A DNA stretch of 64,000 nucleotides, taken from contig NZ_CP162139.1 in NCBI RefSeq assembly GCF_040833985.1, positions 2,938,501 through 3,002,500 of the forward strand, in the 5' to 3' direction. This document shows, in pieces, positions 26,458 through 35,843 of the stretch. Each line of letters begins with the position of its first letter. The stretch's first letter is position 1. A program made the translations under genes and the position numbers. Origin of the DNA: Leptospira sp. WS4.C2 (GTDB lineage: Bacteria > Spirochaetota > Leptospiria > Leptospirales > Leptospiraceae). A model generated the notes under the pieces. It was not told where the DNA came from. It did not search any database and saw only the letters and a list, made by a program, of their open reading frames with translations.

Positions 26458-27246
26458 GTGAGATTATGGACTCTTTTTCATACCTCCAGATTCCGAAACT
26501 GTACTGTGCGAACTTTTCTTTTTCGACTCACTAGTTTCCTATGCCTCAGTTTTGGCAGTGGAAGTTATGCCAATGGCAACTTACAAGTGGCCTTTGGTGC
26601 GGAGGAAAATTATCTTTTGGTGCGTTCGCTTGATTCCAGTGTCATCCACCTAGGAAGTCCGGAAGAAAAGGCCGAGTATAAAGAAATCATTGATGAGTAT
26701 TTGCGTTTTAAAAGTCTCCACATCCAAGGCAAATACAGTGATGCCTATTTGGCAGTACGTTCCACTCAATACAAACTCATCCAACTCTATGACAAAATCC
26801 TAACTAAAAATTTGGACTTGGTACGTTCCGAATTAATTTTACTCGGAGGAAAATCACGCGACAAAGAAAAAACACAAACCAGGGCTTTTTTACGTCTAGC
26901 ACTTCGAGATATCAGTGAAGCCGAACAAAAGTTAGTGATGGCAAGGAATACTCGCCCTCTTCTTTACCTACTAAAACTTCGAGAGATGTTATTTGCCTTA
27001 AAGATTTTAAAACATGCAGGGAAATTTGTGATTTTTTTAAACCTTCTGCATGATGGCGGATTTATGGAGTCCATTGAGGATTCAAATTTTGATTCCATAG
27101 AGTCGGAACTCATTCGCGGGTTTGGAAAAGGGACCAACAAACTACTCGCACTTCATTATGATAATTCCTTTCTTCCCTTTGGAGAAGAAAGTATCTACGA
27201 ATCCATGATGACCAATTTTAAGTCCCCAGAAATCAAAAAAGACTAA
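26458..27246 (+). CDS. Hypothetical secreted helical protein
   Basis: The 262-residue frame starts at GTG 26458; no in-frame ATG is near. The first 40 residues contain a hydrophobic stretch and an SYA-type cleavage site, suggesting a signal peptide. The mature part is almost all charged amphipathic helix without Cys. I recognise no family. It is divergent from the ABC-F gene and its stop overlaps the convergent purT stop by 4 bases. Confidence 0.6.
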   Translation: MRLWTLFHTSRFRNCTVRTFLFRLTSFLCLSFGSGSYANGNLQVAFGAEENYLLVRSLDSSVIHLGSPEEKAEYKEIIDEYLRFKSLHIQGKYSDAYLAVRSTQYKLIQLYDKILTKNLDLVRSELILLGGKSRDKEKTQTRAFLRLALRDISEAEQKLVMARNTRPLLYLLKLREMLFALKILKHAGKFVIFLNLLHDGGFMESIEDSNFDSIESELIRGFGKGTNKLLALHYDNSFLPFGEESIYESMMTNFKSPEIKKD

Positions 27247-28418
27247 TTTTTCAGTTGGATACAATCCCTGGCACGATTGGCTTTTTCTTTCGCTTCTTCG
27301 ATCGTTTTTCCTGTTGCTAAACTAACACCCATTCGTCGTTTTCCATCAATTTCTGGTTTTCCAAAAATACGAATATCCACTCCTTTGACTTTTAGCGCAT
27401 CGCCAAGTCCGGTGTAAACAGGTGCCTTAGTTTTTCCTTCCAAAAGGATAGCGGAGCTGGCTGCGGGAGTGTGGAAAATAAGCTCAGGAATCGGTAGACC
27501 AAGAAGGGCTCTGGCATGAAGGGAAAATTCAGAAATATTTTGAGAGATGAGAGTCACAAGTCCTGTGTCATGCGGTCTTGGGGATACTTCACTGAAATAC
27601 ACTTCGTCACCCTTCACAAAAAGTTCGACCCCAAAAATTCCCATCCCTCCAAGACCAGTGGTGACGGCTTCTGCAATTTTTTCTGCAGCTAGGAGGGCTT
27701 TTTCCGACATGGGTTGAGGCATCCAAGACTCCACATAATCCCCGTTCACCTGTCTATGCCCAATGGGTGGTAAAAAGGTAGTCCCACCTATATGTCGTAT
27801 GGTGAGAAGAGTGATCTCAAAATCGAAGGATATAAATTCTTCGATGATCATTTTTCCTTTGCCTGTCCTTCCTCCCGTTTGGCCATACTCCCAGGCTTTC
27901 AAAATATCGGCCTCAGTTCGCACAAGACTTTGTCCTTTACCAGAAGAACTCATAATGGGTTTGACCACACAAGGAAATCCAATCTCTTGCACTGCTTTTT
28001 GAAAGTCCTCTTCGGTATCAGCAAAAAGATACTTGGAAGTTTTTAATCCAAGTTCTTTGGAAGCAAAGTTACGAATCCCTTCGCGGTTCATAGTTAAGTT
28101 TACGGCTTTTGCAGAAGGGATGATTCGAAAACCTTCGGCTTCCAAACGGACTAAAGTTTCTGTATGGATGGCTTCAATTTCAGGAACTACAAAATCAGGT
28201 TTTAACTCTCGTATGGTGGCTTCCAATTCTATTGGATCGAGCATATTGATGACCCGAGATTCCTGTGCCACAAACATGGCCGGTGCGTTTGGATAACGGT
28301 CTACAGCAATGACATGAACACCAAGGCGGTTTGCTTCGATGGTTACTTCTTTGCCAAGTTCTCCTGATCCGAGGAGTAAAAGTTTTGTAGCTGTAAGGGT
28401 AAAGGGTGTTCCGATCAT
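27243..28418 (-). CDS. purT: Formate-dependent phosphoribosylglycinamide formyltransferase
   Basis: From ATG 28418 (MIGTPFTL) the 391-residue product aligns end to end with PurT. Visible blocks are [44 protein letters not shown] (ATP-grasp), [16 protein letters not shown] [18 protein letters not shown] and [19 protein letters not shown]. It makes FGAR from GAR using formate and ATP, replacing folate-dependent PurN in purine synthesis. An upstream start at 28445 would add nine non-conserved residues. Confidence 0.95.
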   Translation of the reverse strand: MIGTPFTLTATKLLLLGSGELGKEVTIEANRLGVHVIAVDRYPNAPAMFVAQESRVINMLDPIELEATIRELKPDFVVPEIEAIHTETLVRLEAEGFRIIPSAKAVNLTMNREGIRNFASKELGLKTSKYLFADTEEDFQKAVQEIGFPCVVKPIMSSSGKGQSLVRTEADILKAWEYGQTGGRTGKGKMIIEEFISFDFEITLLTIRHIGGTTFLPPIGHRQVNGDYVESWMPQPMSEKALLAAEKIAEAVTTGLGGMGIFGVELFVKGDEVYFSEVSPRPHDTGLVTLISQNISEFSLHARALLGLPIPELIFHTPAASSAILLEGKTKAPVYTGLGDALKVKGVDIRIFGKPEIDGKRRMGVSLATGKTIEEAKEKANRARDCIQLKN

Positions 28419-28493
28419 AATCACAAAGATTGGGAACTGGGCCATTCAGACAAACAGATTATGGCCACCCTCCTAAGAAATCAGATATGGGAG

Positions 28494-28964
28494 TTACATT
28501 AGATACCGTTTACCCAGTTTGTCTCTTTGGTAGATATTGGCACCCATTCGTATGAGAAGATCAGAAATTTCACCAAGACCGTCAAAACTATTGGCAATAT
28601 GAAGGGCAGTGACCCCACTTGGGTCGGCAACATTGGGATCGGCCGCAGAGTTAAGTAATACTTCAACGGCTTCCCCATTCCCTGTCTCTGTTGCTTTGTG
28701 TATGGGATACAAACCCATGTTATCTGGTTGGTTGGGATTCAATCCAAGGGACAATAATTTTTTTAAATAATAAATATCGGAAACTTCAGTGACTGCAAGT
28801 CCAAGAAGTAAGGGAGATTCTGATACCAAAACTTCTTTTAGATCTGGATCGGATAATAACAAATCAAACGATTCTTTGTCTTCTCTCGTGATAGCGGAAC
28901 ACAATGTGCGTAACCTGAGATTGAACTTTGTTTTACCAACGAAATCAATTATGTTTTGTATCAT
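28494..28964 (-). CDS. Ankyrin-repeat protein
   Basis: The 156-residue soluble protein contains about three ankyrin repeats in its C-terminal two thirds, clearest in GLYPIHKATETGNGEAVEVLLNSAADPNVADPSGVTALHIA. Ankyrin repeats mediate protein-protein contact; the partner is unknown. The start overlaps the stop of the AraC-type regulator by 4 bases (ATGA), so the two are co-translated and may work together. Confidence 0.85.
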   Translation of the reverse strand: MIQNIIDFVGKTKFNLRLRTLCSAITREDKESFDLLLSDPDLKEVLVSESPLLLGLAVTEVSDIYYLKKLLSLGLNPNQPDNMGLYPIHKATETGNGEAVEVLLNSAADPNVADPSGVTALHIANSFDGLGEISDLLIRMGANIYQRDKLGKRYLM

Positions 28965-29824
28965 GTTTTTATCCTATCAGTATCTGACGAATCACGATTG
29001 TAAAAATGGGACATTTTTTCATATTCTCGGAACCATTCGTTGGGAATAGATCCGGAAATTCGTTTGAAATCGTGATTGAAATGGGATTGGTCAGAATAAT
29101 TGAATTCCTGAGCCAAATCGGTAAACCTTAGGTCTGGATTATTTTGTCGGTAATGTTCTGGATTTCGGACCATTTCCAATAACCTGTGCACTGTTCTGTA
29201 TTCAGAAGGAGCCATTCCCACAATCTCTTTGAACTTACGATCCAATTGTTTTCTAGAAATTCCCAATTTTTTGCAAAGACTTTCAATGGAAGTGGCAGCT
29301 CGTGTGAGCTCCAAAAGTGCAAACCGAATGTAGGTGGGTATTTCTCCAGGTTCTCCGGGATATTGTTTTAGAAAGATGGTTAGAAATTTTGAAATCCCAT
29401 CTTCAGATAAAAAATTAGAACTTGAATTTCCTGTTACCATAAATTTGTTTTTGATTTCAGAAGATTCACCTAGCATACATTTATTGTCTATTTCAGGAAA
29501 CTGATTTTGTAATTCATCCCCTCGATTGGAAAATAAAGAAAACATTCCCCCTACATAAAACCTGATCGCAAATAAAGAAATTTCGGATTCAGATAAAATC
29601 CTCCACCTTCTTGTCTGTGGCCCGACAATGTGAAACTTTGGCAATCGGATCAGTTCCCTATTTTCGGTTTCTACTAGAGGTGGGTTTTCCAAATGGAATA
29701 CCATCTCACACTCGTAAGATGGTAAGATCCATGGCAGTTCACGAACGTTCACTCCCTTCCAAATCCAGAATTCTTTTACCGAAGATTCTAAATGGGAGGG
29801 AGGTTTTAAAAAAGATATGTCCAA
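28961..29824 (-). CDS. AraC-family transcriptional regulator
   Basis: The 287-residue protein has an N-terminal sensory-like domain of about 150 residues (DUF6597-like, PSYECEMVFHL...PKFHIVGPQTRRW). A C-terminal AraC DNA-binding domain has two helix-turn-helices: IESLCKKLGISRKQLDRKFKEIVG and FTDLAQEFNYSDQSHFNHDFKRISG. The only good start is TTG at 29824, with a weak ribosome site. It overlaps the ankyrin gene and lies 28 bases past the stop side of copA. Confidence 0.85.
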   Translation of the reverse strand: MDISFLKPPSHLESSVKEFWIWKGVNVRELPWILPSYECEMVFHLENPPLVETENRELIRLPKFHIVGPQTRRWRILSESEISLFAIRFYVGGMFSLFSNRGDELQNQFPEIDNKCMLGESSEIKNKFMVTGNSSSNFLSEDGISKFLTIFLKQYPGEPGEIPTYIRFALLELTRAATSIESLCKKLGISRKQLDRKFKEIVGMAPSEYRTVHRLLEMVRNPEHYRQNNPDLRFTDLAQEFNYSDQSHFNHDFKRISGSIPNEWFREYEKMSHFYNRDSSDTDRIKT

Positions 29825-29851
29825 AGATTTACCATCTCTTATACTTTGATT

Positions 29852-32068
29852 TTATTTCCAGCGGCTCATACGAAGGGCATTAAAAACAACCGACAGAGAA
29901 CTGAATGCCATAGCAGCTCCACTTACCCAAGGAGCAAGTAAACCCGATGCAGCAATCGGAATTCCGAGTAAATTGTATCCGAGAGCCCAACCAAAGTTTT
30001 GCCGAATATTGATGACAGTGTCTTTACCAATATGAATGAGATCCACAATTCTTTGGATGTCTCCATTGACAAGGACCACATCGGCGGTGTTAATCGCAAC
30101 ATCAGAACCCGTTCCCATGGCAATCCCCACATCAGCTGATGCGAGGGCCGGTGCATCATTGATTCCATCTCCTACCATAGCGGAATGCACTTTGTTCGTT
30201 TTCAGAGTGGTAATGATTTTTGCTTTCTCTTCAGGCAGAAGTCCTGAAAACACAGCAGAAATCCCAACTAACCGAGCAATTTTTTCCGCCGAAGTTTGGT
30301 TATCGCCTGTTAGGAGGACAGGTTCCACTCCAATGGATTTTAATTCTAAAATGGCGGCCTTTGCCTCTTTACGCAGCCTGTCTTCAATCTGAAAAACCAC
30401 CATGCCTTCCCTTATTCCTCGAATCCCAACAAAAACCAAGCTGGATCCATCCTCGGTCCAAGGCTTAATTGATTCTTTTATGGCATCAGAAATTAAAAAT
30501 CCATTCTCTTCCACAAACGCCTGTTTGCCTGCAACGAGAACCAACCCATTTTGTTCCGATTGGATTCCACCTCCCGGAAAAGTTTTTGTCGAAACCATTT
30601 CAGAACTTGTTTGGTATAGGTTATTTTCTTTTCCATAACCAACGATGGCTTTGGCTAGTGGGTGGTCGGATGTTTCTTCCATCCTCACAATCGATCTTAA
30701 AACAAGGTCCAAACTGGTAGAATCTAATCCAAAATCTTTGATCTCTGTTACTTTTGGTTTTCCTTCCGTGAGTGTTCCCGTTTTATCAAAAGCAATCCAA
30801 TTGATTTTAGAAACAGATTCCAATGCTTCGGCACTGCGAAAAAGCACTCCCCTTTTGGCCGCACGCCCTGTCCCCACAAGTAAAGAGATGGGTGTGGCAA
30901 GGCCGAGAGCACAGGGACAAGCAATCACGAGAATAGCAATACTTGTTTCGATGGCTGAGGTAATCACACCCGGAGTGATCACAAAGTACCAAACCAAAAA
31001 ATCAATGATACTGATACCTACGACAACGGGGACAAAATACGCGGAGATCTGGTCGGCAATCCTTTGGATGGGAGCTTTTGTGCCAAGTGATTCTTCCACA
31101 GAACGAATGATATGTGAAAGAGTGGTATCATTTCCAACTTTCATTGCTTTTACTACCAAAGACCCACTTCCATTCACTGTTCCACCGAGAATTTTATCGC
31201 CCACATTCTTTTCTACAGGCATACTTTCACCAGTTAACATGGATTCATCGGCAAAACTTTCTCCTTCCGATACAATTCCATCCATAGGAAACCGTTCGCC
31301 TGCCTTTACTAAAACCAGGTCTCCTAATTTCAAATATTCATTAGGGACTTCGGTCCAAACTCCATTGGATTGAACTGTTGCCGTTTCTGGACGAAGTTTA
31401 AGAAGAGCATTGATTCCATCACTGCTTTTCCCCTTGGCATAATGTTCGATCCATTTACCTCCAAGGATAAAAGTGATGAGAACAGCAGAGGTTTCAAAAT
31501 AGAGATCCTTTCCGAACACACTGTACCCATAGGCTGCACTTGTTCCAATGACAACAAGAACATCCATATTGGCTGATCCATTTCGTAATGCACGATAAGC
31601 GGACTGGTAAAAAGGAAATCCAATGATAAACTGCACTGGAAAGGCAATGGCCATTTGCACAAACCTGTCCATTAAGAAGTGCGGCATTGGCATAAAACTA
31701 AGGAAACTAAAATGAGTAACCATAGCATAAAACAATGGTAAGGAGAAGACTGCCGACAATAGAAAACGGATTTTTAAATTCCGAATTTGGTCCTTTTGTT
31801 TTTTTTCCGTTTCCGATTGTTTGTTAACATCATGGACAATTGCTGAATAACCAAGGGACTCCACCTTTTCTAAGAGGGAAGCTAGCGTTACAGAATCAAC
31901 ACTACGTAAAAAAACAGATTCACGAGCAAAATTGACTCGAACATCTGATACTCCTTCCATTTTGGAAAGGCCCTTCTCAATTCGAAGGGCACAATTGGCA
32001 CAGGTCATACCGAAAAGATCTAATGTTCGTTCGGTGGTATTATTTGACGTTTCCAAGGGAATATCCAT
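29852..32068 (-). CDS. copA: Copper-translocating P1B-type ATPase
   Basis: From ATG 32068 the 738-residue protein has one N-terminal heavy-metal-associated domain (GMTCANC). It has the actuator TGES, the membrane CPC motif (about residues 384-386, IACPCALGLATP), the phosphorylation site DKTGT (about 428-432), the HP of the nucleotide domain (SDHPLAKAI) and GDGINDAPAL. This is a Cu+-exporting P1B-1 ATPase at the inner membrane. A GTG at 32074 could add two residues. It overlaps copZ by 29 bases and is downstream of the CueR-type promoter at 32697-32727. Confidence 0.95.
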   Translation of the reverse strand: MDIPLETSNNTTERTLDLFGMTCANCALRIEKGLSKMEGVSDVRVNFARESVFLRSVDSVTLASLLEKVESLGYSAIVHDVNKQSETEKKQKDQIRNLKIRFLLSAVFSLPLFYAMVTHFSFLSFMPMPHFLMDRFVQMAIAFPVQFIIGFPFYQSAYRALRNGSANMDVLVVIGTSAAYGYSVFGKDLYFETSAVLITFILGGKWIEHYAKGKSSDGINALLKLRPETATVQSNGVWTEVPNEYLKLGDLVLVKAGERFPMDGIVSEGESFADESMLTGESMPVEKNVGDKILGGTVNGSGSLVVKAMKVGNDTTLSHIIRSVEESLGTKAPIQRIADQISAYFVPVVVGISIIDFLVWYFVITPGVITSAIETSIAILVIACPCALGLATPISLLVGTGRAAKRGVLFRSAEALESVSKINWIAFDKTGTLTEGKPKVTEIKDFGLDSTSLDLVLRSIVRMEETSDHPLAKAIVGYGKENNLYQTSSEMVSTKTFPGGGIQSEQNGLVLVAGKQAFVEENGFLISDAIKESIKPWTEDGSSLVFVGIRGIREGMVVFQIEDRLRKEAKAAILELKSIGVEPVLLTGDNQTSAEKIARLVGISAVFSGLLPEEKAKIITTLKTNKVHSAMVGDGINDAPALASADVGIAMGTGSDVAINTADVVLVNGDIQRIVDLIHIGKDTVINIRQNFGWALGYNLLGIPIAASGLLAPWVSGAAMAFSSLSVVFNALRMSRWK

Positions 32069-32243
32069 CCTCACTCAACCGTGACCGAAGACTATTTAGC
32101 TCCGCATCCGTTAGAGATTCTTTCACAGTTACTATATTTTCTTCTATATTAGCAGTTGCTTCTTTACCGATTTCAGCAAAAACTTTTTCTACCGTTTTTT
32201 TACAATGCCCGCAAGTCATTCCTTCTACTTCATAATTAACCAT
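32040..32243 (-). CDS. copZ: Copper chaperone, CopZ-like HMA protein
   Basis: The 67-residue cytoplasmic protein is a single heavy-metal-associated domain with the metal site MTCGHC (Cys11, Cys14). It carries Cu+ to CopA and the regulator. Its ATG overlaps the stop of the upstream His-rich gene by 8 bases, and its end overlaps the start of copA, so all three are translated as a tight unit. Confidence 0.9.
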   Translation of the reverse strand: MVNYEVEGMTCGHCKKTVEKVFAEIGKEATANIEENIVTVKESLTDAELNSLRSRLSEDGYSLGNVK

Positions 32244-32670
32244 GATGATGCTCCTTTTTTTGTTCTTTCGATTCTGTTAACGGAAGTTTGTATTTTACAT
32301 CCGCACCTTTTTGGAAATTCCATTCAGGAGAAAGGATCAACTCTCCTTCCTTCGCCGAACTTCCCTGAGGAATTTCACAATAAAAATGATCTGGGTGACC
32401 CGAACATTTCAAAGGGAATTCTTTCCCTTTCGATACTACCTTACCATACAACTTTGAATTTTTGGAAGTCGGATTTTCAAAATTAATATCGAGTAGATAC
32501 ACCTTAAATCCTAAATTTTGATACGGTAAGACTTCAGTATGGAAAGCTCCCGGCATGGCGATTACACCGCCGTGAGGGCCCGGTTTGTGTTCCCCGTGCG
32601 CGGCCATCTGCTGCGAACTCAAAAACATTGCAAAAATTGCAAGTTTTAGTAAATTTTTGATTGGTTTCAT
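32236..32670 (-). CDS. Secreted His-rich protein of the copper operon
   Basis: From ATG 32670 the 144-residue protein has a signal peptide (MKPIKNLLKLAIFAMFLSS..MAA). The mature N-terminus HGEHKPGPHGG and a C-terminal tail KEHHHG suggest metal binding. The pair Cys-x-GHPDHFYC is also notable. A good ribosome site (AAGGAG) precedes ATG 32670; the upstream extension to 32727 would run into the promoter. It is the first gene after the CueR-type promoter and is coupled to copZ. A periplasmic copper-binding role is inferred from position and composition; I do not recognise the family. Confidence 0.7.
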   Translation of the reverse strand: MKPIKNLLKLAIFAMFLSSQQMAAHGEHKPGPHGGVIAMPGAFHTEVLPYQNLGFKVYLLDINFENPTSKNSKLYGKVVSKGKEFPLKCSGHPDHFYCEIPQGSSAKEGELILSPEWNFQKGADVKYKLPLTESKEQKKEHHHG

Positions 32671-32696
32671 GGTAACTCCTTTGTTAACATAAATCC

Positions 32697-32727
32697 AGTC
32701 TAAACCTTCCAATCGTTGGAAGGTCAA
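32697..32727 (-). promoter_or_regulatory. MerR/CueR-type promoter and operator of the copper operon
   Basis: On the minus strand, -35 TTGACC (32722-32727) and -10 TAGACT (32697-32702) are separated by 19 bases, the overlong spacer typical of MerR-family targets. The spacer holds a near-perfect palindrome at 32704-32724, ACCTTCCAA-TCG-TTGGAAGGT, which has the layout of known CueR boxes. It drives the His-rich gene, copZ and copA, while cueR is divergent. Confidence 0.85.
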
Positions 32728-32780
32728 TAGCCGATTTGATTTTTTTATCGTTTTTTTTAATTTTTTTTTGGAGGATTCAA

Positions 32781-33188
32781 ATGAATATTGGAGAACTTTC
32801 TAAAGAATCAGGAGTCAGCACCAAACTCATTCGCCATTATGAAGGGATTGGTTTGATTCCTGAGGCCGGCAGAACCGAAAACGGATACAGATCTTATAGT
32901 TCCGATGACATTCATTATTTACGGTTTATCAAAAGATCCAGAGAACTTGGGTTCCCACTCGAAGATATTAAAAGTTTACTAGGACTTTGGAAAAATAAAT
33001 CTCGAAGTAGCAAACAAGTAAAACTACTTGCGGAAAAACATTTAAATGAATTGGATTTAAAACTTAAACAATTAAAAGACATGTCGGATACTTTAAAAAA
33101 ACTCGTTAAACATTGTCATGGTGATCATAGACCCGATTGTCCGATTCTAAAAAATTTAGAACATTCATCTCCTCGAAATGATTCATAG
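32781..33188 (+). CDS. cueR: Copper-responsive MerR-family regulator
   Basis: From ATG 32781 (ribosome site GGAGG) the 135-residue protein has a MerR DNA-binding head (MNIGELSKESGVSTKLIRHYE), the conserved GYRSY and a dimer helix. The metal loop HCHGDHRPDCPIL puts cysteines at positions 112 and 120, the same numbers as in E. coli CueR, which points to Cu+/Ag+ rather than divalent metals. Presumed to switch the promoter at 32697-32727. The upstream extension to 32736 is low-complexity T-rich DNA and is rejected. Confidence 0.92.
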   Translation: MNIGELSKESGVSTKLIRHYEGIGLIPEAGRTENGYRSYSSDDIHYLRFIKRSRELGFPLEDIKSLLGLWKNKSRSSKQVKLLAEKHLNELDLKLKQLKDMSDTLKKLVKHCHGDHRPDCPILKNLEHSSPRNDS

Positions 33189-34289
33189 ATTTTTTTTTAG
33201 AACGTCTGCAATCAGGCGATGAGCTTTTTCATTTAAATGAATATCACCTGTCTGTAATAAATCAGATCGATATCGCATTTGGTTTCTCAAATCAATAAGA
33301 GGAATATGATTTTCTTTTGATAGTTGTATTAAATCTTTTATAAATTCGGAATCGGATTCCAACCATTCTGGATTCATATCATATCCAATACCTTGGTAGA
33401 CCTGGTAACGAGTTCTATCAAACTCAACTTCTAAAGGTATATAAACTAAGTTCAATTGTTTGCCCTGTTTCACAATTTTATCGTTTAATAGAAACAATAT
33501 CTTTTTCCAACGATCAAAATTTATTTTTGCAAATGTTTTTGTATTAAGGGAGCTAGATAAGTAGTTTGGACTAATTTGAAACAAGGTTTTGAGTGGAAGA
33601 AAATCGACAACTTCATTCTTTTTTTCTTTAAGATCAGGAATTCGATAAGTTTGTTCGGCAACTCGCTTCAACTCAGCTTCCATTCGTTTTTGTATTGATT
33701 CAAAATAAGATTTTTTTAAATACAAACGACTGTGCTCTGGAAAGAGAAAAGAAAAAATATGAAAATACTTTTTATGATTCACAAAATGCAAAAAATCCGG
33801 GGTATCACCCGTTTCATATATATCGTTACCGTATATAAATAAATATACAGATCTAAATTCAAACCGAGAACTTACTTTTTCGTATGTTGAATATTCGTTT
33901 TCCAGAGTAAATCCGGGAATACTTACATTGATCCAATTACAACCTGTTTCTCGGTTTAATATTTCAGGAAAACTATCCTTCCAAAAAATACCAGATCCAA
34001 AAGTCTGCGAATCACCTAACAGTAAATATCCGCAACTGGCATTGTTTTTTAAATTACCTTTCCGAAAACCAAATTCTCCAATCTCACCGATTTCCCTTTC
34101 CCCTTGTCTAAAAAAGGGGATTTCCCTGTTTGTTGGAAAATGATAATGACCATAAGGAAAACTCACATAAAAATCAATGGAATCAATGACTCGAAGGCAG
34201 AAGATTACTCCGCAAAAGAAAAGGAATGAATAAAAAAGATATTTCATAGGTTTATTTAAGAAAGTAGTTGGATCATTATCTTTTTTCAT
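33183..34289 (-). CDS. SGNH/GDSL-family hydrolase, membrane-anchored
   Basis: The 368-residue protein has one N-terminal membrane segment (about residues 15-35), an SGNH block I motif LLLGDSQTFGSG (nucleophile Ser), a block III-like YGNDIYE, and a C-terminal catalytic Asp/His pair in GDIHLNEKAHRLIAD. Such enzymes are esterases or acetyltransferase partners acting on envelope glycans or lipids in the periplasm. It is divergent from the GT-C-like gene, which fits a glycan-modification role, by inference. Its 3' end overlaps cueR by 6 bases. Confidence 0.75.
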   Translation of the reverse strand: MKKDNDPTTFLNKPMKYLFYSFLFFCGVIFCLRVIDSIDFYVSFPYGHYHFPTNREIPFFRQGEREIGEIGEFGFRKGNLKNNASCGYLLLGDSQTFGSGIFWKDSFPEILNRETGCNWINVSIPGFTLENEYSTYEKVSSRFEFRSVYLFIYGNDIYETGDTPDFLHFVNHKKYFHIFSFLFPEHSRLYLKKSYFESIQKRMEAELKRVAEQTYRIPDLKEKKNEVVDFLPLKTLFQISPNYLSSSLNTKTFAKINFDRWKKILFLLNDKIVKQGKQLNLVYIPLEVEFDRTRYQVYQGIGYDMNPEWLESDSEFIKDLIQLSKENHIPLIDLRNQMRYRSDLLQTGDIHLNEKAHRLIADVLKKNL

Positions 34290-34336
34290 TGCAGATCGTA
34301 AGAACTAATAAAGAGTGTACCTGTTTTCGATTCCAT

Positions 34337-35776
34337 ATGATACAATCAAAAAAAGCAATTGGATTCTTTGTTATCTTAGGATTTTTAATCTTCGGGTATT
34401 TGACATTTACAACTAAAGATATCAAACCATTTTCAGACTTTGCCCTTTTGGAATGGCAAATCAAGTTAGCGCTCCAAGGAACGTTTCACCTGGAATATCC
34501 TTATCTTTTAGCGGATCCAAACTTGCAATTTTTCCCATTACCAGATATCTTTTTCCATGTATATAATGGTCTTCCTTATTCCACTTTCCCTAATTTTTAT
34601 CCCATCCTGTTTTCCCCGTTTTATGCGGGCTTTGGCATAATAGGAATCAAATTTACACAATTCATTTTATTCTTCTTTTCAATTTATGTTTTTTATCTAA
34701 TCAAAAAAGACACAATCGCCACAATACTTTTGTTATTTGGATCAACGATATCCATATATATATTTTTAATCCACGAAACCATTCTCTTCTTCTTTTTGGA
34801 AATAGTAATCCTATATTTGTATCACAAAAAATGGGCTACATTCTCTGGATTTATTTCGATGTGTTTGGTTTGGATGCGGCCAGAAATGATATTTTCGATT
34901 TGTTTTCTTCCCTTTTGTTTTCCAAAAGAAAAAAATTGGAAAGGATTTTTTTTGGCTTTTTTGATTACAGGAATTGTCTTCTCTATGGTAAACCAAATTA
35001 CCTTAGGGACTTATATTCCACTCCGCATGGTAAAAAATTCCGAATTTCAGTTCCGGCCAGAAATCAGTTTTTACCTGTTCAAAATTTGGATAGAACAGGT
35101 TCCCATTTTTTTTATCTTTATTCTTTATTTGGTATTCTCTTTTACAAAAAAGGAATGGTCCTATCGAAATCTATTTTTACTAGTCGTCACCTGTTTCATC
35201 CTACTCATTTCACCAAATACAGGCGGTCACAACACTCCTAGATATTTATTTGGATTGGTTCCACTTTATGTATTGTCTTTGCGAAAGAAACAAGAATCCG
35301 AGTCACATATCACAAAGACTTGGTTCTTTATTTGTTTATTTCTTGCGATTTATTGTTTTACAGTCCTCTTCCAACAAACAAAGGAGTTAAAAAAAATATC
35401 TCAATACCAAACGAACACATTACAAGAAATTTCGAAAATCAAGGACAAGATTTTGATTTTTAATAATTCGGATTTTTCCTTTGTTGTATTACCTGGCTTT
35501 GTGGCCCTACCATTTTCTAGCTCAGAAAAAGAACTACTATTACTAAGACCTAATTATGAAAACAAAACGTTAATTCAAATTTTAACTATCAAAAAAAACG
35601 AATCCTTTACATTTTTAGAACTCCCCCCCTCTTCGATTCCGCTCCGTCCGAATGAAACAGTAGTATTTTCTAATTTTTATATAACATATTATGAAGGTTA
35701 TCGTTATCAATTGCCAGATGCTTTACTCCCCATCCATGCGACTGAATGCCTAATGCATATTTATTATAATCCCTAA
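34337..35776 (+). CDS. Multi-membrane GT-C-like putative glycosyltransferase (LA_3751/LA_3752-like)
   Basis: From ATG 34337 the 479-residue protein has about ten membrane segments and a C-terminal soluble tail of about 110 residues. An acidic motif in the first periplasmic loop (SDFALLEWQIK) fits the GT-C fold, where Asp/Glu in loop 1 is catalytic. It resembles a Leptospira family labelled LA_3751/LA_3752 putative glycosyltransferase; this is from memory and not checked. It would transfer sugars from polyprenyl-phosphate donors on the periplasmic side. A longer frame to 34268 adds no membrane helix. Confidence 0.6.
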   Translation: MIQSKKAIGFFVILGFLIFGYLTFTTKDIKPFSDFALLEWQIKLALQGTFHLEYPYLLADPNLQFFPLPDIFFHVYNGLPYSTFPNFYPILFSPFYAGFGIIGIKFTQFILFFFSIYVFYLIKKDTIATILLLFGSTISIYIFLIHETILFFFLEIVILYLYHKKWATFSGFISMCLVWMRPEMIFSICFLPFCFPKEKNWKGFFLAFLITGIVFSMVNQITLGTYIPLRMVKNSEFQFRPEISFYLFKIWIEQVPIFFIFILYLVFSFTKKEWSYRNLFLLVVTCFILLISPNTGGHNTPRYLFGLVPLYVLSLRKKQESESHITKTWFFICLFLAIYCFTVLFQQTKELKKISQYQTNTLQEISKIKDKILIFNNSDFSFVVLPGFVALPFSSSEKELLLLRPNYENKTLIQILTIKKNESFTFLELPPSSIPLRPNETVVFSNFYITYYEGYRYQLPDALLPIHATECLMHIYYNP

Positions 35777-35843
35777 CCAAGAAAGATATTTCCTAATTTG
35801 TTTTCTCCTTGGATTTTTAGCGGGATTACTTTAAATTCGACAT

